A stretch of 56,111 nt of DNA, from the NCBI GenBank assembly GCA_019244055.1, contig JAFATG010000179.1, forward strand, positions 1 to 56,111. The letters run 5' to 3'. Under the pieces are notes generated by a model, which saw only the letters and a list, made by a program, of their open reading frames with translations, was not told where the DNA came from and searched no databases. The position numbers and the translations under genes are program-made. Positions 46,035-55,754 of this stretch are shown here, one piece after another. How positions within the stretch are numbered: position 1 is the first letter of the stretch; each line of letters begins with the position of its first letter. Source of the DNA: Acidobacteriaceae bacterium. Lineage in GTDB: Bacteria > Acidobacteriota > Terriglobia > Bryobacterales > Bryobacteraceae.

Positions 46035-46275
46035 AACTACCCCATAATAGCGGCACTCACACCCTTGTGCAGCCCTCCGGCAATCGACCCGGCGTATTAG
46101 CACCACGGGCCAGGACCGGCCATTCTGGCGATTCCTGCACCTGTATACGAATCCCCAGTTCCGTAGCGTCGATTTCTGGTTCTGAAGATTCGCCCACATA
46201 GATAAAAGAACGTTCGATCGAAGCGGAATGAAACGGCGCATAGGAACGACTGAACGGTAGCTTTACAAAGAATCG

Positions 46276-48921
46276 TCAATTCTCTTCACGCATGATGGTG
46301 ACCGGGTTCGCCATCACCGCGCGTCGCGCGGGAAGCACACTCGCAATTACTACCGCTAGCGCTAACACGAGCGGTGCGGCAAGCCATACCCACAGCGCTG
46401 GCAAACGGTTGCCTGGTATCAGTGGCGCCAACAACCGCGATAACGCCAACGATCCCAATGTGCCTAGAAGAGCACCCGTTGCGGCAAGTCGGCCTCCTTC
46501 CCTCAACACCTGATAGACAACGTGCCAGCGCTGAGCTCCGAGAGCGACACGGATTGACAGCTCGCGACGGCGCTGTCGTGCGGCATCATTCAACGTGCCG
46601 AATAGGCCGAGAATACTGAGCATGAGCGCTGTTGTGGCGGACGCGCCAATGATGACAGTCGCAATACGCAAGGGCGCCAGCGCCGTGTGACTTAGGTGCG
46701 CAGCAAGCGTTTGTATGGCGACAGGAGCTGGACCATGTCCCGGCACAGATTCAATCCTGCGGCGGAGGTCCAAAAGCACAGCGTCCTTTACCTGTCGAGC
46801 GCGGGCAATCAGCGTCATGCGTGGAAGACAGTCCTGCCGCATTGGGAAATAGATTGCGGGTTCTGGGTGCCGCTGGAAGCTCCCGAATGCTCTTGAGCGC
46901 ACGACGCCAACGATTGGCGTTCGAACGCCCCGATCGTCGATCACAGCGGCTCCAACCGCGTTGCCATTGAAGTAGAGCTCGGCGGCCTCGCGATTGATTA
47001 CGGCAGCACGGCACTCGCCGGAGATCGGATGCTCACCGAACCACCGGCCTGCAATCAGTGATAGCCCCATCATGTCGAAATAGCTCTGCGACACGACATT
47101 CGCGTCTAGCTCAACGCGGGCCAGTTCTGACGGGATAGCAGCCCGAAAACGCGCAGTAGCAACTCGGTCGAGTGGTAGCCGGATCTGGTCGGTGTGGTTG
47201 TAGTAAATGGTCGGATGGCTGGCAGTGTGGGACTTATCCGCGACCACGCCGATAATTTCGACCGGCGGACCTGTATATTCTTGAATAGTCCGGCCAACCG
47301 TCTGTCTACCGAACAGTTCTGCGGCTGCTTGCTCATTAGCAATTGCCACTCTACATGTTTGATCTTCAAAGCCGAAAAGGCGTCCGTCCCTCGGCGGCAG
47401 TTGAAACAGTCTAAGCGAGTCGGCAGTGAACGCCGCAATGTTCAAGGTGACGTCGCGGAGCGGCAAATGCGGCGGGTCGATACGAAAGGATTGCCAGATT
47501 GGTTGACTACCCGGGAGCTGCCCGGCCCACGCCATTCCTGAGATACCGGCCATTGACTCAGCCGCCTGCTGCACTTGTCGGAAGTAGGTGATACCGCTAT
47601 CGGGACTGGGTTGCTTTTGAACAGTTATGAGAATCGGGTCGCCAGCTCGACCGCTGGTACTCGTTTGTAGTGCGACGCGAAGACTATCGAGGAGGAGGAC
47701 CGTGGAGACCAGGAGCACGCAGCAGCTCGTCATCTGAGCTATCGCCAAACTCGCGCGCAGCCGAACCATGGCTTTTGACGGTCCGGCACTTTCTTGCCGA
47801 AGCACGCTCTCGGGCCGGTTGCTTGGACTTGCAAGGGCCGGCACAAGCCCGCAGAGGATCGTGATTCCGACACAAGTGGCCGCAGCCGTAACGATACTTA
47901 ACAGGCCAGGCGCGAAGACCAGGCGCTCGGCATCTTCCTCGAAAAGCAGTACCGGGATAACATGAACCGTCCAGGTGGCTAGCAATATGCCAAAGGCTCC
48001 GCCTGCAATAGAAATGGCGATGCTGTCCCATAGCAGTTCCCCAGCGAGCTGAGCGCGGCTAGCGCCGAGCGCGACGCGAACAGAAGTCTCGTGCGAGCGG
48101 GCGAAACCCCGTCCAAGCAGGAACGAGATGACATTTGCGCATGCGATGAAAAACACGGCGCCTGCAGCCAGGCGAAATAGTGTGCCAATGCGCGACATGC
48201 CTCCCGCCATCTCCGGTGTCATCCCCGAGTAGGGAAGCACGGCTAACGGTTCGGAAACCTCAATGGGCCGAACTGAGTTTTGGGCTTCCGAAATCGAAAT
48301 GCCACGACGTAGTCGCGCGAGAACCCAGACGTTTCGAGTGTGACGATCGGCCTCGTGCAGGCTTTTCTCTTCTAACGGAACCCAGATATCGACGGCGCGG
48401 TCGCGGTATAGCCCCTCCAGCCAGCTCGGCGCAAATCCGCTCACACGCGTGTTGACGCGGTCGATGCGAATCTGCTGGCCGCGAACGTCGGCCTTTCCGC
48501 CGAATTCGCTCTGCCAAATTCGATAGCTAACAAAACCTCCTTTTCCCGTCGAGAGACTGAGCGCGCGGGCGAGCTTGGGCGTTAGGGCGGCTACCGATAG
48601 GACAGCGGATTGGTCAGCAATCATCACATTTACTGGCGAGACGCGGGCCGCGCCAATCCATTCGAACGCATTTGGGTTATGTTTAAGCCGCAAATACTCT
48701 TCGTACGAGACCGGGCCTGCTTCACCGTGCGAGTCCCGCTCAAATATCGACACCATTCTGGAGGCGCTTCCGAGCGAAGAGTGCGGTTCAGTCAATCCGC
48801 GCGCGAACCCGTAAATGGAAACATTGCTGCCAATGCCGAGCGCGATTGTGGACAACAGCGCCAGCGTCACGCCGGGAGTTCGGATGTATTTTCTCGCCGA
48901 ATATCGGATCTCCGAGAGCAC
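46276..48921 (-). CDS. ADOP-type FtsX/MacB-like permease, copy 2
   Basis: The product is about 881 residues from the GTG at 48921 (TTG at 48930 is an alternative). It has the ADOP plan: a leading helix after SEIRYSARKYIRTPGVTLALL, a MacB-type periplasmic domain, FtsX domains near residues 265-410 (ETSVRVALGASRAQL) and at the end (RRRELSIRVALGAQRWHV), and a second periplasmic domain with QLPPRDGRLFGFED. No ATPase gene is near. These permeases may work with a shared MacB-type ATPase in export or envelope stress. No ribosome site was found upstream. Confidence 0.86.
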   Translation of the reverse strand: MLSEIRYSARKYIRTPGVTLALLSTIALGIGSNVSIYGFARGLTEPHSSLGSASRMVSIFERDSHGEAGPVSYEEYLRLKHNPNAFEWIGAARVSPVNVMIADQSAVLSVAALTPKLARALSLSTGKGGFVSYRIWQSEFGGKADVRGQQIRIDRVNTRVSGFAPSWLEGLYRDRAVDIWVPLEEKSLHEADRHTRNVWVLARLRRGISISEAQNSVRPIEVSEPLAVLPYSGMTPEMAGGMSRIGTLFRLAAGAVFFIACANVISFLLGRGFARSHETSVRVALGASRAQLAGELLWDSIAISIAGGAFGILLATWTVHVIPVLLFEEDAERLVFAPGLLSIVTAAATCVGITILCGLVPALASPSNRPESVLRQESAGPSKAMVRLRASLAIAQMTSCCVLLVSTVLLLDSLRVALQTSTSGRAGDPILITVQKQPSPDSGITYFRQVQQAAESMAGISGMAWAGQLPGSQPIWQSFRIDPPHLPLRDVTLNIAAFTADSLRLFQLPPRDGRLFGFEDQTCRVAIANEQAAAELFGRQTVGRTIQEYTGPPVEIIGVVADKSHTASHPTIYYNHTDQIRLPLDRVATARFRAAIPSELARVELDANVVSQSYFDMMGLSLIAGRWFGEHPISGECRAAVINREAAELYFNGNAVGAAVIDDRGVRTPIVGVVRSRAFGSFQRHPEPAIYFPMRQDCLPRMTLIARARQVKDAVLLDLRRRIESVPGHGPAPVAIQTLAAHLSHTALAPLRIATVIIGASATTALMLSILGLFGTLNDAARQRRRELSIRVALGAQRWHVVYQVLREGGRLAATGALLGTLGSLALSRLLAPLIPGNRLPALWVWLAAPLVLALAVVIASVLPARRAVMANPVTIMREEN

Positions 48922-48960
48922 GCCAGGCAATATCGTCTACTTTGCAAATACTTTGCCGAG

Positions 48961-49212
48961 CTAGCCGAGATTTTTCCTCGTGTTTGCTCGATCTTCTAGA
49001 GAACCACGCGTTCGATTCCGTGCCGGGACGTTCAGATCCGGACACTCGCCACTTGAGGATGGTTCGATCCTGTGCCGAGTGGCGGAACTCTTATCCCGAA
49101 TACTGCACTGCCGACGCGGTCGTGAGTCCCAATGATGGCGGAGTTGATCAAAGGACTCTTGAGCCCAAGCTGCAGATAAAAGTAGAACTAAAACGCAACC
49201 GAACGTTTTCAT
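48961..49212 (-). pseudogene. Possible decayed secreted-protein gene
   Basis: The frame starts with a good signal peptide (KTFGCVLVLLLSAAWAQES) after AGGTCAGG. After about 28 residues it turns into a low-complexity Arg/Ser-rich run with no domain. A signal peptide joined to an unstructured tail suggests a frameshifted or truncated gene. Other frames over this stretch contain stops and no domain. It may instead be a short real peptide. Nothing else was recognised between 48931 and 49302. Confidence 0.35.
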
Positions 49213-49288
49213 CCTGACCTCAGAGATAGGAAGTTACCATAAATAGTTCTGAGCCCCCACAACATAAACCCCCTATCCTGTTTTGGCG

Positions 49289-49305
49289 TGCTATACTCAG
49301 TCGTG
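49289..49305 (+). promoter_or_regulatory. Extended -10 promoter and leaderless start of kdsB
   Basis: TGC-TATACT (TG at 49289-49290, hexamer 49292-49297) is an extended -10 element. No good -35 hexamer is seen, which fits an extended -10 promoter. The usual six- to seven-base distance puts transcription start at about 49303-49304, at or next to the GTG at 49303. Confidence 0.45.
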
Positions 49306-50109
49306 CGGACGCGGATTCTCGGCGTAATTCCCGCCCGGTTTGCCTCCTCTCGATTTCCCGGTAAAGCTCTCGCCTCACTCGCGGGTAAGCCCATGGTCCA
49401 GCATGTCTGGGAGCGTGCGCGGCAATCGCGCTATCTGGACGAGGTGGTCGTTGCCACAGACGATGAGCGCATAGCCGCCGCCGTACACCACTTTGGCGGC
49501 CGGGTTCGGATGACGCAGCCCGATCATCCAACCGGTACGGACCGTCTAGCTGAAGTAGCCTCCGCTGAAAACGCCGCAATCTACGTCAACATCCAAGGCG
49601 ACGAGCCGCTCATCGATCCAGACGCGGTCGACGCCGCAATTCTTTCGGTTCATGGCGACGAGAACGTGTCAATGGGCACGCTCAAGAAACGTATCGTCGA
49701 TCCTACTGACATCGTAAACACGAATGTCGTAAAAGTAGTGACCAATCTCTTGAACGATGCTATTTATTTCTCCCGCTGCCCGATCCCATACGAGCGTGAC
49801 GGCCGCGGCTCGCCGATTTACTTCAAGCATGTGGGCCTATACGTCTACCGCCGCGAATTTCTTCTACACTATCCGGATCTATCCGTCGGTCCGTTAGAAC
49901 AGGCGGAAAGGTTGGAGCAGTTGCGAGCGCTGGAGAATGGCTATCGTATTCGCGTCGTTGATACGGAATACGAATCGCTCGGCGTGGACACGCCCGAGGA
50001 TCTGGATCGGGTGCAACAACTGTTCGCAATAACCGCGCACCAGACCGAGTTCGTGGAACGGTGTGCGTCAGCAAACGGAGGTGACAGGCGCAGTTCCAAT
50101 GACGGCTAA
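49303..50109 (+). CDS. kdsB: 3-deoxy-manno-octulosonate cytidylyltransferase
   Basis: With GTG at 49303 the enzyme has 268 residues and shows [20 protein letters not shown] (nucleotide-binding loop), [29 protein letters not shown] and [11 protein letters not shown]-like [10 protein letters not shown]. It joins Kdo to CMP from CTP, giving CMP-Kdo for lipid A core synthesis in the cytoplasm. The longer frame to 49288 would start inside the promoter. The next gene is pyrG, which makes CTP, and then kdsA, which makes Kdo-8-phosphate, so the three supply CMP-Kdo together. Confidence 0.94.
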   Translation: MRTRILGVIPARFASSRFPGKALASLAGKPMVQHVWERARQSRYLDEVVVATDDERIAAAVHHFGGRVRMTQPDHPTGTDRLAEVASAENAAIYVNIQGDEPLIDPDAVDAAILSVHGDENVSMGTLKKRIVDPTDIVNTNVVKVVTNLLNDAIYFSRCPIPYERDGRGSPIYFKHVGLYVYRREFLLHYPDLSVGPLEQAERLEQLRALENGYRIRVVDTEYESLGVDTPEDLDRVQQLFAITAHQTEFVERCASANGGDRRSSNDG

Positions 50110-50138
50110 AGGAGGAGAAAACTCGTTTCGGGGGGCTA

Positions 50139-51800
50139 ATGGCTAAGTACATCTTTGTTACGGGTGGAGTTGTTTCTTCATTAGGGAAGGGAATTGCAGC
50201 GGCGTCGATCGGCTGCCTTCTGGAAAGCCGCGGTCTGCGTGTCACGCTTCAAAAATTCGACCCATATCTCAACATCGATCCTGGCACCATGAGCCCGTTT
50301 CAGCACGGGGAGGTTTTCGTAACTGATGACGGTGCGGAAACGGATTTGGATCTCGGCCACTACGAGCGGTTCACTCACGCTCCTCTGACCCAGAGCAATA
50401 ACCTTACCTCTGGGCGCATTTACGAAAACATCATCGCCCGCGAGCGGCGTGGCGACTATCTCGGCAAAACCGTTCAGGTGATTCCTCATGTCACCAACGA
50501 AATAAAGGCCGCTTGCCGCAAAGTCGCCGAAGGCATGGACGTCGCCATTGTCGAGATCGGTGGAACGGTCGGCGATATTGAATCGTTGCCGTTCATCGAG
50601 GCCATTCGCCAAATGCGACACGAAGAGGGCCGCGAGAACACTCTGTTTGTGCATCTGACGCTGGTCCCCTGGATCGCCGCAGCGCAGGAGTTAAAGACCA
50701 AACCAACTCAGCACAGCGTAAAGGAACTGCGAGCTATCGGTATTCAGCCCGACATCCTCCTATGCCGGTCGGAGCGCCAGCTCCCCGATGAAGTGAAGGA
50801 GAAGATCGCGCTTTTCTGTGACGTCGACGTAAGCGGCGTAGTCACCGCGAAAGATGTGCATTCAGTCTACGAAATCCCGATCGTATTCGCCGACCAGGGC
50901 GTGGATGAAACCCTGCTTCGCCTTTTGCACTTGAACGCCGAACCGCGGAACTTATCGCACTGGAAGAAGATGCTCGAGCGGATGAATAATCCCGCTCGCG
51001 AGGTCAACATCGGTCTGGTGGGCAAGTACGTCGAGTACGAGGATTCCTATAAGAGCCTCAAAGAGGCACTACTGCACGCCGGCATCGCGCACCAGGCGCG
51101 TGTGAAGATCGAATGGATTGAATCCGAGCAAATGGAGTGGCCCGACTGCCGCAACTACTTGCGCCGGTTCGATGGAATTCTTGTCCCGGGAGGGTTCGGC
51201 AAACGTGGTGTCGCGGGCATGCTCAATGCAATTCGTTGCGCTCGCCAGGACCGCATTCCGTATTTCGGTATCTGCCTCGGCATGCAGACGATGGTGATCG
51301 AATTCGCGCGGAATGTCTGCGGATTGGCTGACGCCGACTCCACGGAAATGAATCCAGCCGCGATGCATCGGGTCATATACAAATTGCGAGAGTTGAAGGG
51401 CATCGATGAGCTAGGCGGGACCATGCGGCTGGGAGCGTACGTTTGCCAGCTTGCCGAAGGCAGCTTTGCCGAGCAAGCCTACGGTACAACAGAGATCAGC
51501 GAGAGGCACCGGCACCGCTACGAGTTCAATCGGGAATACGAACAGATCCTGACTAAACACGGCCTGCGCTTGACCGGGCAGACACCCGACCGCGTTTACG
51601 TCGAGATCTGCGAGTATCCGGATCATCCGTGGTTCCTCGGCTGTCAGTTTCATCCGGAGTTCAAATCAAAGCCGCTCGAACCGCATCCGCTTTTCACTGC
51701 CTTCCTCGGTGCAGCGCTCGAGTATCGCGAATCGAAATTGCGAGCCGCTGAGCCGCAGGTTCATATCGCTTCTGAGCGCGAGTTCTCGCACGCGCAATGA
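50139..51800 (+). CDS. pyrG: CTP synthase
   Basis: The 553-residue protein has the synthetase domain ([59 protein letters not shown]) and a C-terminal class I glutamine amidotransferase domain. The Cys nucleophile lies in FGICLGMQ and the His-Glu pair in CQFHPEF. It makes CTP from UTP, ATP and glutamine. It lies 29 bases after kdsB, with AAGGAGG and a G-run before the ATG. Its stop overlaps the kdsA start. This gene order ties CTP supply to CMP-Kdo formation. Confidence 0.98.
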   Translation: MAKYIFVTGGVVSSLGKGIAAASIGCLLESRGLRVTLQKFDPYLNIDPGTMSPFQHGEVFVTDDGAETDLDLGHYERFTHAPLTQSNNLTSGRIYENIIARERRGDYLGKTVQVIPHVTNEIKAACRKVAEGMDVAIVEIGGTVGDIESLPFIEAIRQMRHEEGRENTLFVHLTLVPWIAAAQELKTKPTQHSVKELRAIGIQPDILLCRSERQLPDEVKEKIALFCDVDVSGVVTAKDVHSVYEIPIVFADQGVDETLLRLLHLNAEPRNLSHWKKMLERMNNPAREVNIGLVGKYVEYEDSYKSLKEALLHAGIAHQARVKIEWIESEQMEWPDCRNYLRRFDGILVPGGFGKRGVAGMLNAIRCARQDRIPYFGICLGMQTMVIEFARNVCGLADADSTEMNPAAMHRVIYKLRELKGIDELGGTMRLGAYVCQLAEGSFAEQAYGTTEISERHRHRYEFNREYEQILTKHGLRLTGQTPDRVYVEICEYPDHPWFLGCQFHPEFKSKPLEPHPLFTAFLGAALEYRESKLRAAEPQVHIASEREFSHAQ

Positions 51801-52642
51801 GCGTGACGGTTGTTGCCGGCGAGAGCGCCTCTCAAGTTGCGTTCTCGAACGACTCACCGCTCGCGCTGATCGCAGGCCCTTGCGTCATAGAGAGCGAAGA
51901 GCATGTCTTGCGAATGGCGAATGCGATCCGGGACCTCATAGGCGGGTATGTCTTCAAAGCCTCTTTCGATAAGGCAAACCGCAGCAGCGTGAGTTCCTAC
52001 CGCGGCCCTGGCCTTCGAGAAGGATTGCGAATTCTCGCCCGGGTCCGTGCGCTTGGCATCCCCATCCTTACTGACATCCATGAACCACAGCACGCGGCGA
52101 TTGCCGCCGAGGCCGTCGACATTCTTCAAATTCCTGCCTTCCTGTGCCGCCAGACGGATCTCTTGCTCGAAGCCGGGAAAACCGGCCGTGTCGTGAACAT
52201 CAAAAAGGGCCAGTTCGTTTCTCCGGCGGATTTCGCTAACGCCGCCGAAAAGGTTGCAAGTACCGGGAACCATCAGATCCTGCTCACTGAACGCGGCAGT
52301 TCATTCGGCTACAACAATCTGGTCGTCGATATGCGCAGTCTGCCGATCATGGCTGCCACCGGCTACCCGGTCATCTTTGATGCCACCCACAGCGTCCAGT
52401 TGCCGGGTGCGGGGCGAACCGCCTCTGGTGGACAACCGCAGTTCATCGAACCTCTGGCGCGGGCGGCGACGGGAGCAGGCATCGCGGCCATCTTTGTCGA
52501 GGTACACGATCACCCCGAGTGGGCCCTTTCCGATGGAGCGAACGCCCTTCAACTCGATCGGTTGGGTCCTTTCTGGCGACGCCTGACCGCCATCGATAAG
52601 CTCGTCAAGAGTTTCCCGACCCGTGACTTTCCTTCAGCTTGA
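51797..52642 (+). CDS. kdsA: 3-deoxy-8-phosphooctulonate synthase
   Basis: The 281-residue enzyme shows [66 protein letters not shown] and [11 protein letters not shown], the standard set for KdsA. It condenses phosphoenolpyruvate and arabinose-5-phosphate. The ATG overlaps the pyrG stop (ATGA), so it is translationally coupled. The metal-dependent or independent form cannot be settled without alignment, but Cys in CVIESEEH hints at the metal-binding group. Confidence 0.95.
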   Translation: MSVTVVAGESASQVAFSNDSPLALIAGPCVIESEEHVLRMANAIRDLIGGYVFKASFDKANRSSVSSYRGPGLREGLRILARVRALGIPILTDIHEPQHAAIAAEAVDILQIPAFLCRQTDLLLEAGKTGRVVNIKKGQFVSPADFANAAEKVASTGNHQILLTERGSSFGYNNLVVDMRSLPIMAATGYPVIFDATHSVQLPGAGRTASGGQPQFIEPLARAATGAGIAAIFVEVHDHPEWALSDGANALQLDRLGPFWRRLTAIDKLVKSFPTRDFPSA

Positions 52643-52685
52643 GACAACGATCCGTCGATCCCGAACGTCGTATCATGTGAATCGT

Positions 52686-53171
52686 ATGTTGTCTAGCCTG
52701 CGCCGGCGCCGGCGCAATCAGTCCGGCTTTTCATTGATCGAGCTTCTGATCGTTATCGCGATCATCCTGATTATTCTTTCCATTGCCTTACCGCAAATGA
52801 GCAAGTCGCGAATGAATGCTCAGGAAATGGCTGCCGTCGCGGAGATCCGCACCATCAATCAGGCGCAAGTGCAATATCAATCCCAGTTCGGCCAATTCGC
52901 CACTTCCCTCCCACAGCTCGGGCCGCCCTCGGCCGCTGGATCTGCGGAAGGACCACAGGCTGCCGGTCTCATTCCGGCAAAGCTCTCTAGCGGAACCGAC
53001 CACGGTTACATATTCACGGTCAATCAGAGCGCCGGCGGCTATGAAGTCACGGCCGTTCCGCAGCAATTCGGCAGCACGGGGCGCCGGACCTTCTACTCGG
53101 ACCAGACCGCGATTATCCGGCAAAACTGGACCCAGGACCCCGCGACAGTGAACAGCGCGGAGTTGCGATAG
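52686..53171 (+). CDS. Type IV pilin-like protein (prepilin leader)
   Basis: The ATG at 52686 gives 161 residues. The leader is MLSSLRRRRRNQSG followed by FSLIELLIVIAIILII, a prepilin peptidase site (Gly-Phe with Glu at +5) and an N-terminal helix that packs in the pilus core. The mature domain is short, about 120 residues, Gly/Ser/Ala-rich with strands. It is either a minor pilin, pseudopilin or type IV pilin; no pil genes flank it. It lies 43 bases after kdsA and shares its direction but not an obvious function. Confidence 0.88.
   Translation: MLSSLRRRRRNQSGFSLIELLIVIAIILIILSIALPQMSKSRMNAQEMAAVAEIRTINQAQVQYQSQFGQFATSLPQLGPPSAAGSAEGPQAAGLIPAKLSSGTDHGYIFTVNQSAGGYEVTAVPQQFGSTGRRTFYSDQTAIIRQNWTQDPATVNSAELR
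52699..52716. repeat. Perfect 18-bp palindrome inside the pilin leader codons
   Basis: TGCGCCGGCGCCGGCGCA reads the same on both strands and encodes the Arg-rich part of the leader (alternating CGC and CGG codons). In the mRNA it could fold close to the start codon, 13-30 bases in. It may modulate translation, or simply reflect codon choice for five Arg residues. Confidence 0.5.
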
Positions 53172-53173
53172 CA

Positions 53174-55426
53174 TTGCCTTTGAGGTCCCTCGGCCTTTTC
53201 TGCTGCGCGCTTGTTCTTTCCGCCACTCCTCAGGTCAGCGAGCAACCCACCGCAGCCGACATCTCCGGGGAACTGGCCCACGTCACGCTCGATCCGCAGC
53301 AGGCATATTACGTTCGTAATCTGCAGCTTGCTCGGGGAGATATTAAGCTTTACATTACAGAAGGAGTATTCGCCTTCGCACGAGCTGTGGAAGGGCATCG
53401 CCTAGCCGCCATATTCACTACCGCCTTCTCAGATGCTGGAGACGCCGAACTTCTGCTCCTACCGCCCGACCGCAGTGAGCGCGCCTCGCTCGCTGCCTTT
53501 GCCAAGACTCCGAACCTCGACGAGCATTTCCGCTCGGCTGTGTTTCTGTTCTCCGATGCCACAGAAAAGGAGCTATTGAGCCAGATCGACGCGGAGGCGG
53601 TTCGGCCTGCCTCCGATGTTGCGACCCGGCTTGCCCAGGCCGCCGACCCGATTTTCCAAAGTTCAGCTACGGGTCTTGAAACCCGGCTCGTTCAATCGGT
53701 GCTGGATGCGCATACGCCGGAGCAGGGATTTTTTTTCGCTGCAATCGCCGGTTCGCGCCTTGGACCATTCGACGTCATGTATGAGCCCGATCGATTCGAG
53801 CCCGTAACCGTTGGTACGGTTGTCTCGAATGCGGGCAGCCCGCCCCTGTTTCAGCTTTGGTCCAGCTTCCGGCCGCGCCACGCGTCTCCGTTCGTCGCCC
53901 CTCGCGCGAGGTTGAGCGATTACCAGATCGATGTCACCATAAGTCCGGATTTATCGCTTTCGGCTCAGGTAGCTTTTCACCTGGCTGCCGACGCGAGCGA
54001 GGGCCGGACCCTACTCTTTCAACTTTCGGATCGTCTGCAAGTGGAATCGGCGACGGTCGATGGTGAGCCGGCTGAGGTGTTCCAGCGCAAATCCATGCAG
54101 GCGCAAGCAGCGAACGGTGGCGATTTTCTGCTTATCTGCCCCCATCCCATGAGCGCAGGCAGCCAGCACACGGTTGCCATTCGCTATGGCGGTTCAGTCA
54201 TTCGGAAGAGCGAGCACGGATATTTCGTAGATGACCGCACCGATTGGTACCCGGTCAGCGGGCCCACGCTCACGAATTTCGACCTGACGTTCCACTGTCC
54301 CGAGCAGTTGCATGTGGTCTCAACGGGCGAAGTCGTGAGCGATCAGGTAGCGAATGGAATCCGTACCGTCCATAGCAAGACTGAAGTCCCGGAGCCTCTT
54401 GCCGGATTCAACCTCGGCGACTATGTCACCGCCACCGTCAAAAAGGACGGCTACCAGATCGACTGTTTTTCGGAAAGGTCCATGGCCTCCGTGCTCGATC
54501 CGAATCTGCCCAGCGCAACTGCGGACATTTTAAAGGAATACACCCAGTGGTGGTCGCCTCTGCCAATCCACGATCTCGCCGTCTCGCCTATAGACGGCTA
54601 CTTCGGCCAGGGTTTCCCAGGCCTGATCTACCTCTCTACGGTCTCCTATGTGCGCCAGGAGGATCGCCCCAAGCAAGTTCGAGGCGAGTTATTCAATAGC
54701 TTCTTTTCCGACTTGCTGCTGCCGCACGAGATTGCTCATCAGTGGTGGGGCAACCTTGTTCGGGAAGCTAACTACCGGACTGCCTGGTTGACGGAAGCAA
54801 TGGCCAGCGATTCCGCCATCGAATACCTGAGAAACATAAAAGGCGATGATGCGGTAGACGCCGTGCTGCGCCGGTATCGCGATGAGCTCTGCAACCAGCT
54901 AAATGGGCAGCCGCTAGACTCTGCCGGCCCAATTGATTTCGGTCCGCGTCTCCTCGATACCGCCGGTTTTAGTGCCTGGCACATTATCACCTACGAAAAG
55001 GGCGCCTGGATTTTGCAAATGCTCCGAGCCCGGCTCGGCAGCGAAAAGTTCCGCAAGCTGCAACGGCTGATGCTGAAGGAGTTTGCTAATCTACCCATTA
55101 CCAACGAAGACATTCGCCGCCTGGCTAGCCAATGCGTCGCGCCCGGCGATCCCGATCCTTCCTTATCATCCTTTTTCGATACGTGGATCTACGGAACAGG
55201 CCTCCCCAAACTGGCGCTCCACCGTTCGAACCGGCACTACGATCTCGAAATCTCGAATGTCGATGAGGACTTCACGGTCGACGTCCCGATTTCCTGTATC
55301 TCGCAATCTGGCCGGAGAAGGACGCAGTGGATCCGAGGCATCGCCGGCTCAAACCCCGTGAAACTCACGCCCGATACGAAATCCTGCGAGCTGCCGCCCG
55401 AGAACTCGTTTCTCTATATACGATAG
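53174..55426 (+). CDS. M1-like zinc aminopeptidase, secreted, without the usual GxMEN motif
   Basis: The 750-residue protein has a short signal-like start, a TTG codon with GGAG upstream, a large N-terminal region (about 1-240), then the M1 fold. The zinc motif is HEIAH-x18-E: His518, His522 and the Glu in LTEAMASDSA. The M1 exopeptidase loop normally reads GAMEN; here the matching place reads GQGFPGLIYLSTVSY, so aminopeptidase action is uncertain. A C-terminal helix-repeat part follows. It is probably periplasmic. The gene starts two bases after the pilin stop and may be co-transcribed. Confidence 0.85.
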   Translation: MPLRSLGLFCCALVLSATPQVSEQPTAADISGELAHVTLDPQQAYYVRNLQLARGDIKLYITEGVFAFARAVEGHRLAAIFTTAFSDAGDAELLLLPPDRSERASLAAFAKTPNLDEHFRSAVFLFSDATEKELLSQIDAEAVRPASDVATRLAQAADPIFQSSATGLETRLVQSVLDAHTPEQGFFFAAIAGSRLGPFDVMYEPDRFEPVTVGTVVSNAGSPPLFQLWSSFRPRHASPFVAPRARLSDYQIDVTISPDLSLSAQVAFHLAADASEGRTLLFQLSDRLQVESATVDGEPAEVFQRKSMQAQAANGGDFLLICPHPMSAGSQHTVAIRYGGSVIRKSEHGYFVDDRTDWYPVSGPTLTNFDLTFHCPEQLHVVSTGEVVSDQVANGIRTVHSKTEVPEPLAGFNLGDYVTATVKKDGYQIDCFSERSMASVLDPNLPSATADILKEYTQWWSPLPIHDLAVSPIDGYFGQGFPGLIYLSTVSYVRQEDRPKQVRGELFNSFFSDLLLPHEIAHQWWGNLVREANYRTAWLTEAMASDSAIEYLRNIKGDDAVDAVLRRYRDELCNQLNGQPLDSAGPIDFGPRLLDTAGFSAWHIITYEKGAWILQMLRARLGSEKFRKLQRLMLKEFANLPITNEDIRRLASQCVAPGDPDPSLSSFFDTWIYGTGLPKLALHRSNRHYDLEISNVDEDFTVDVPISCISQSGRRRTQWIRGIAGSNPVKLTPDTKSCELPPENSFLYIR

Positions 55427-55481
55427 GCCGCGCCAATTGTCTCGGACGCCGCATGGCGCAACACTAAGTGTCAGGTGGCCT

Positions 55482-55754
55482 ATGACTGTTTCCGCGATCG
55501 CGAAACTCGTGGGCCGCAGAAAGACTCTCGGAAAAGAGGTTGAGACTTCGTCGGACCTCGAACACGTCACGCGGGCAGGTCTGCCTGTCAATATCGTAAA
55601 CGTCGTGGCCGACGAACTGGACACCCAACGGCGGACCGTGGCAAAGCTAATTGGCATCTCGGAACGCGCTCTCAGCCGGCGGGTGAACGGCAACACACGC
55701 CTCACCCCGAGGAAATTACAATCGTCTGTCGCTTTGGTGTCCCGTCGGCAGTGA
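55482..55754 (+). CDS. Xre/MbcA/ParS-type antitoxin, apparently truncated
   Basis: The 90-residue frame starts at ATG 55482 and carries VETSSDLEHVTRAGLPVNIV and TVAKLIGISERALSRRVNGN-type helix-turn-helix text, which is typical of the N-terminal half of Xre-MbcA-ParS antitoxins. Normally the second half reads on as LTP-E-E-S-D-R-L-L-R and a C-terminal MbcA domain. Here the frame continues with RKLQSSVALVSRRQ and stops, so the rest is lost or frameshifted. A RES- or MbcT-type toxin is expected next but is not recognisable by the window end. Confidence 0.6.
   Translation: MTVSAIAKLVGRRKTLGKEVETSSDLEHVTRAGLPVNIVNVVADELDTQRRTVAKLIGISERALSRRVNGNTRLTPRKLQSSVALVSRRQ

Noticed and set aside
49005-49110. 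tRNA-like text: GTTCGATTCC and GCCGAGTGGCGGAACT
   Set aside because: It resembles a T-loop and a tRNA-Leu start, but the stems do not pair and no anticodon arm or acceptor stem can be built.
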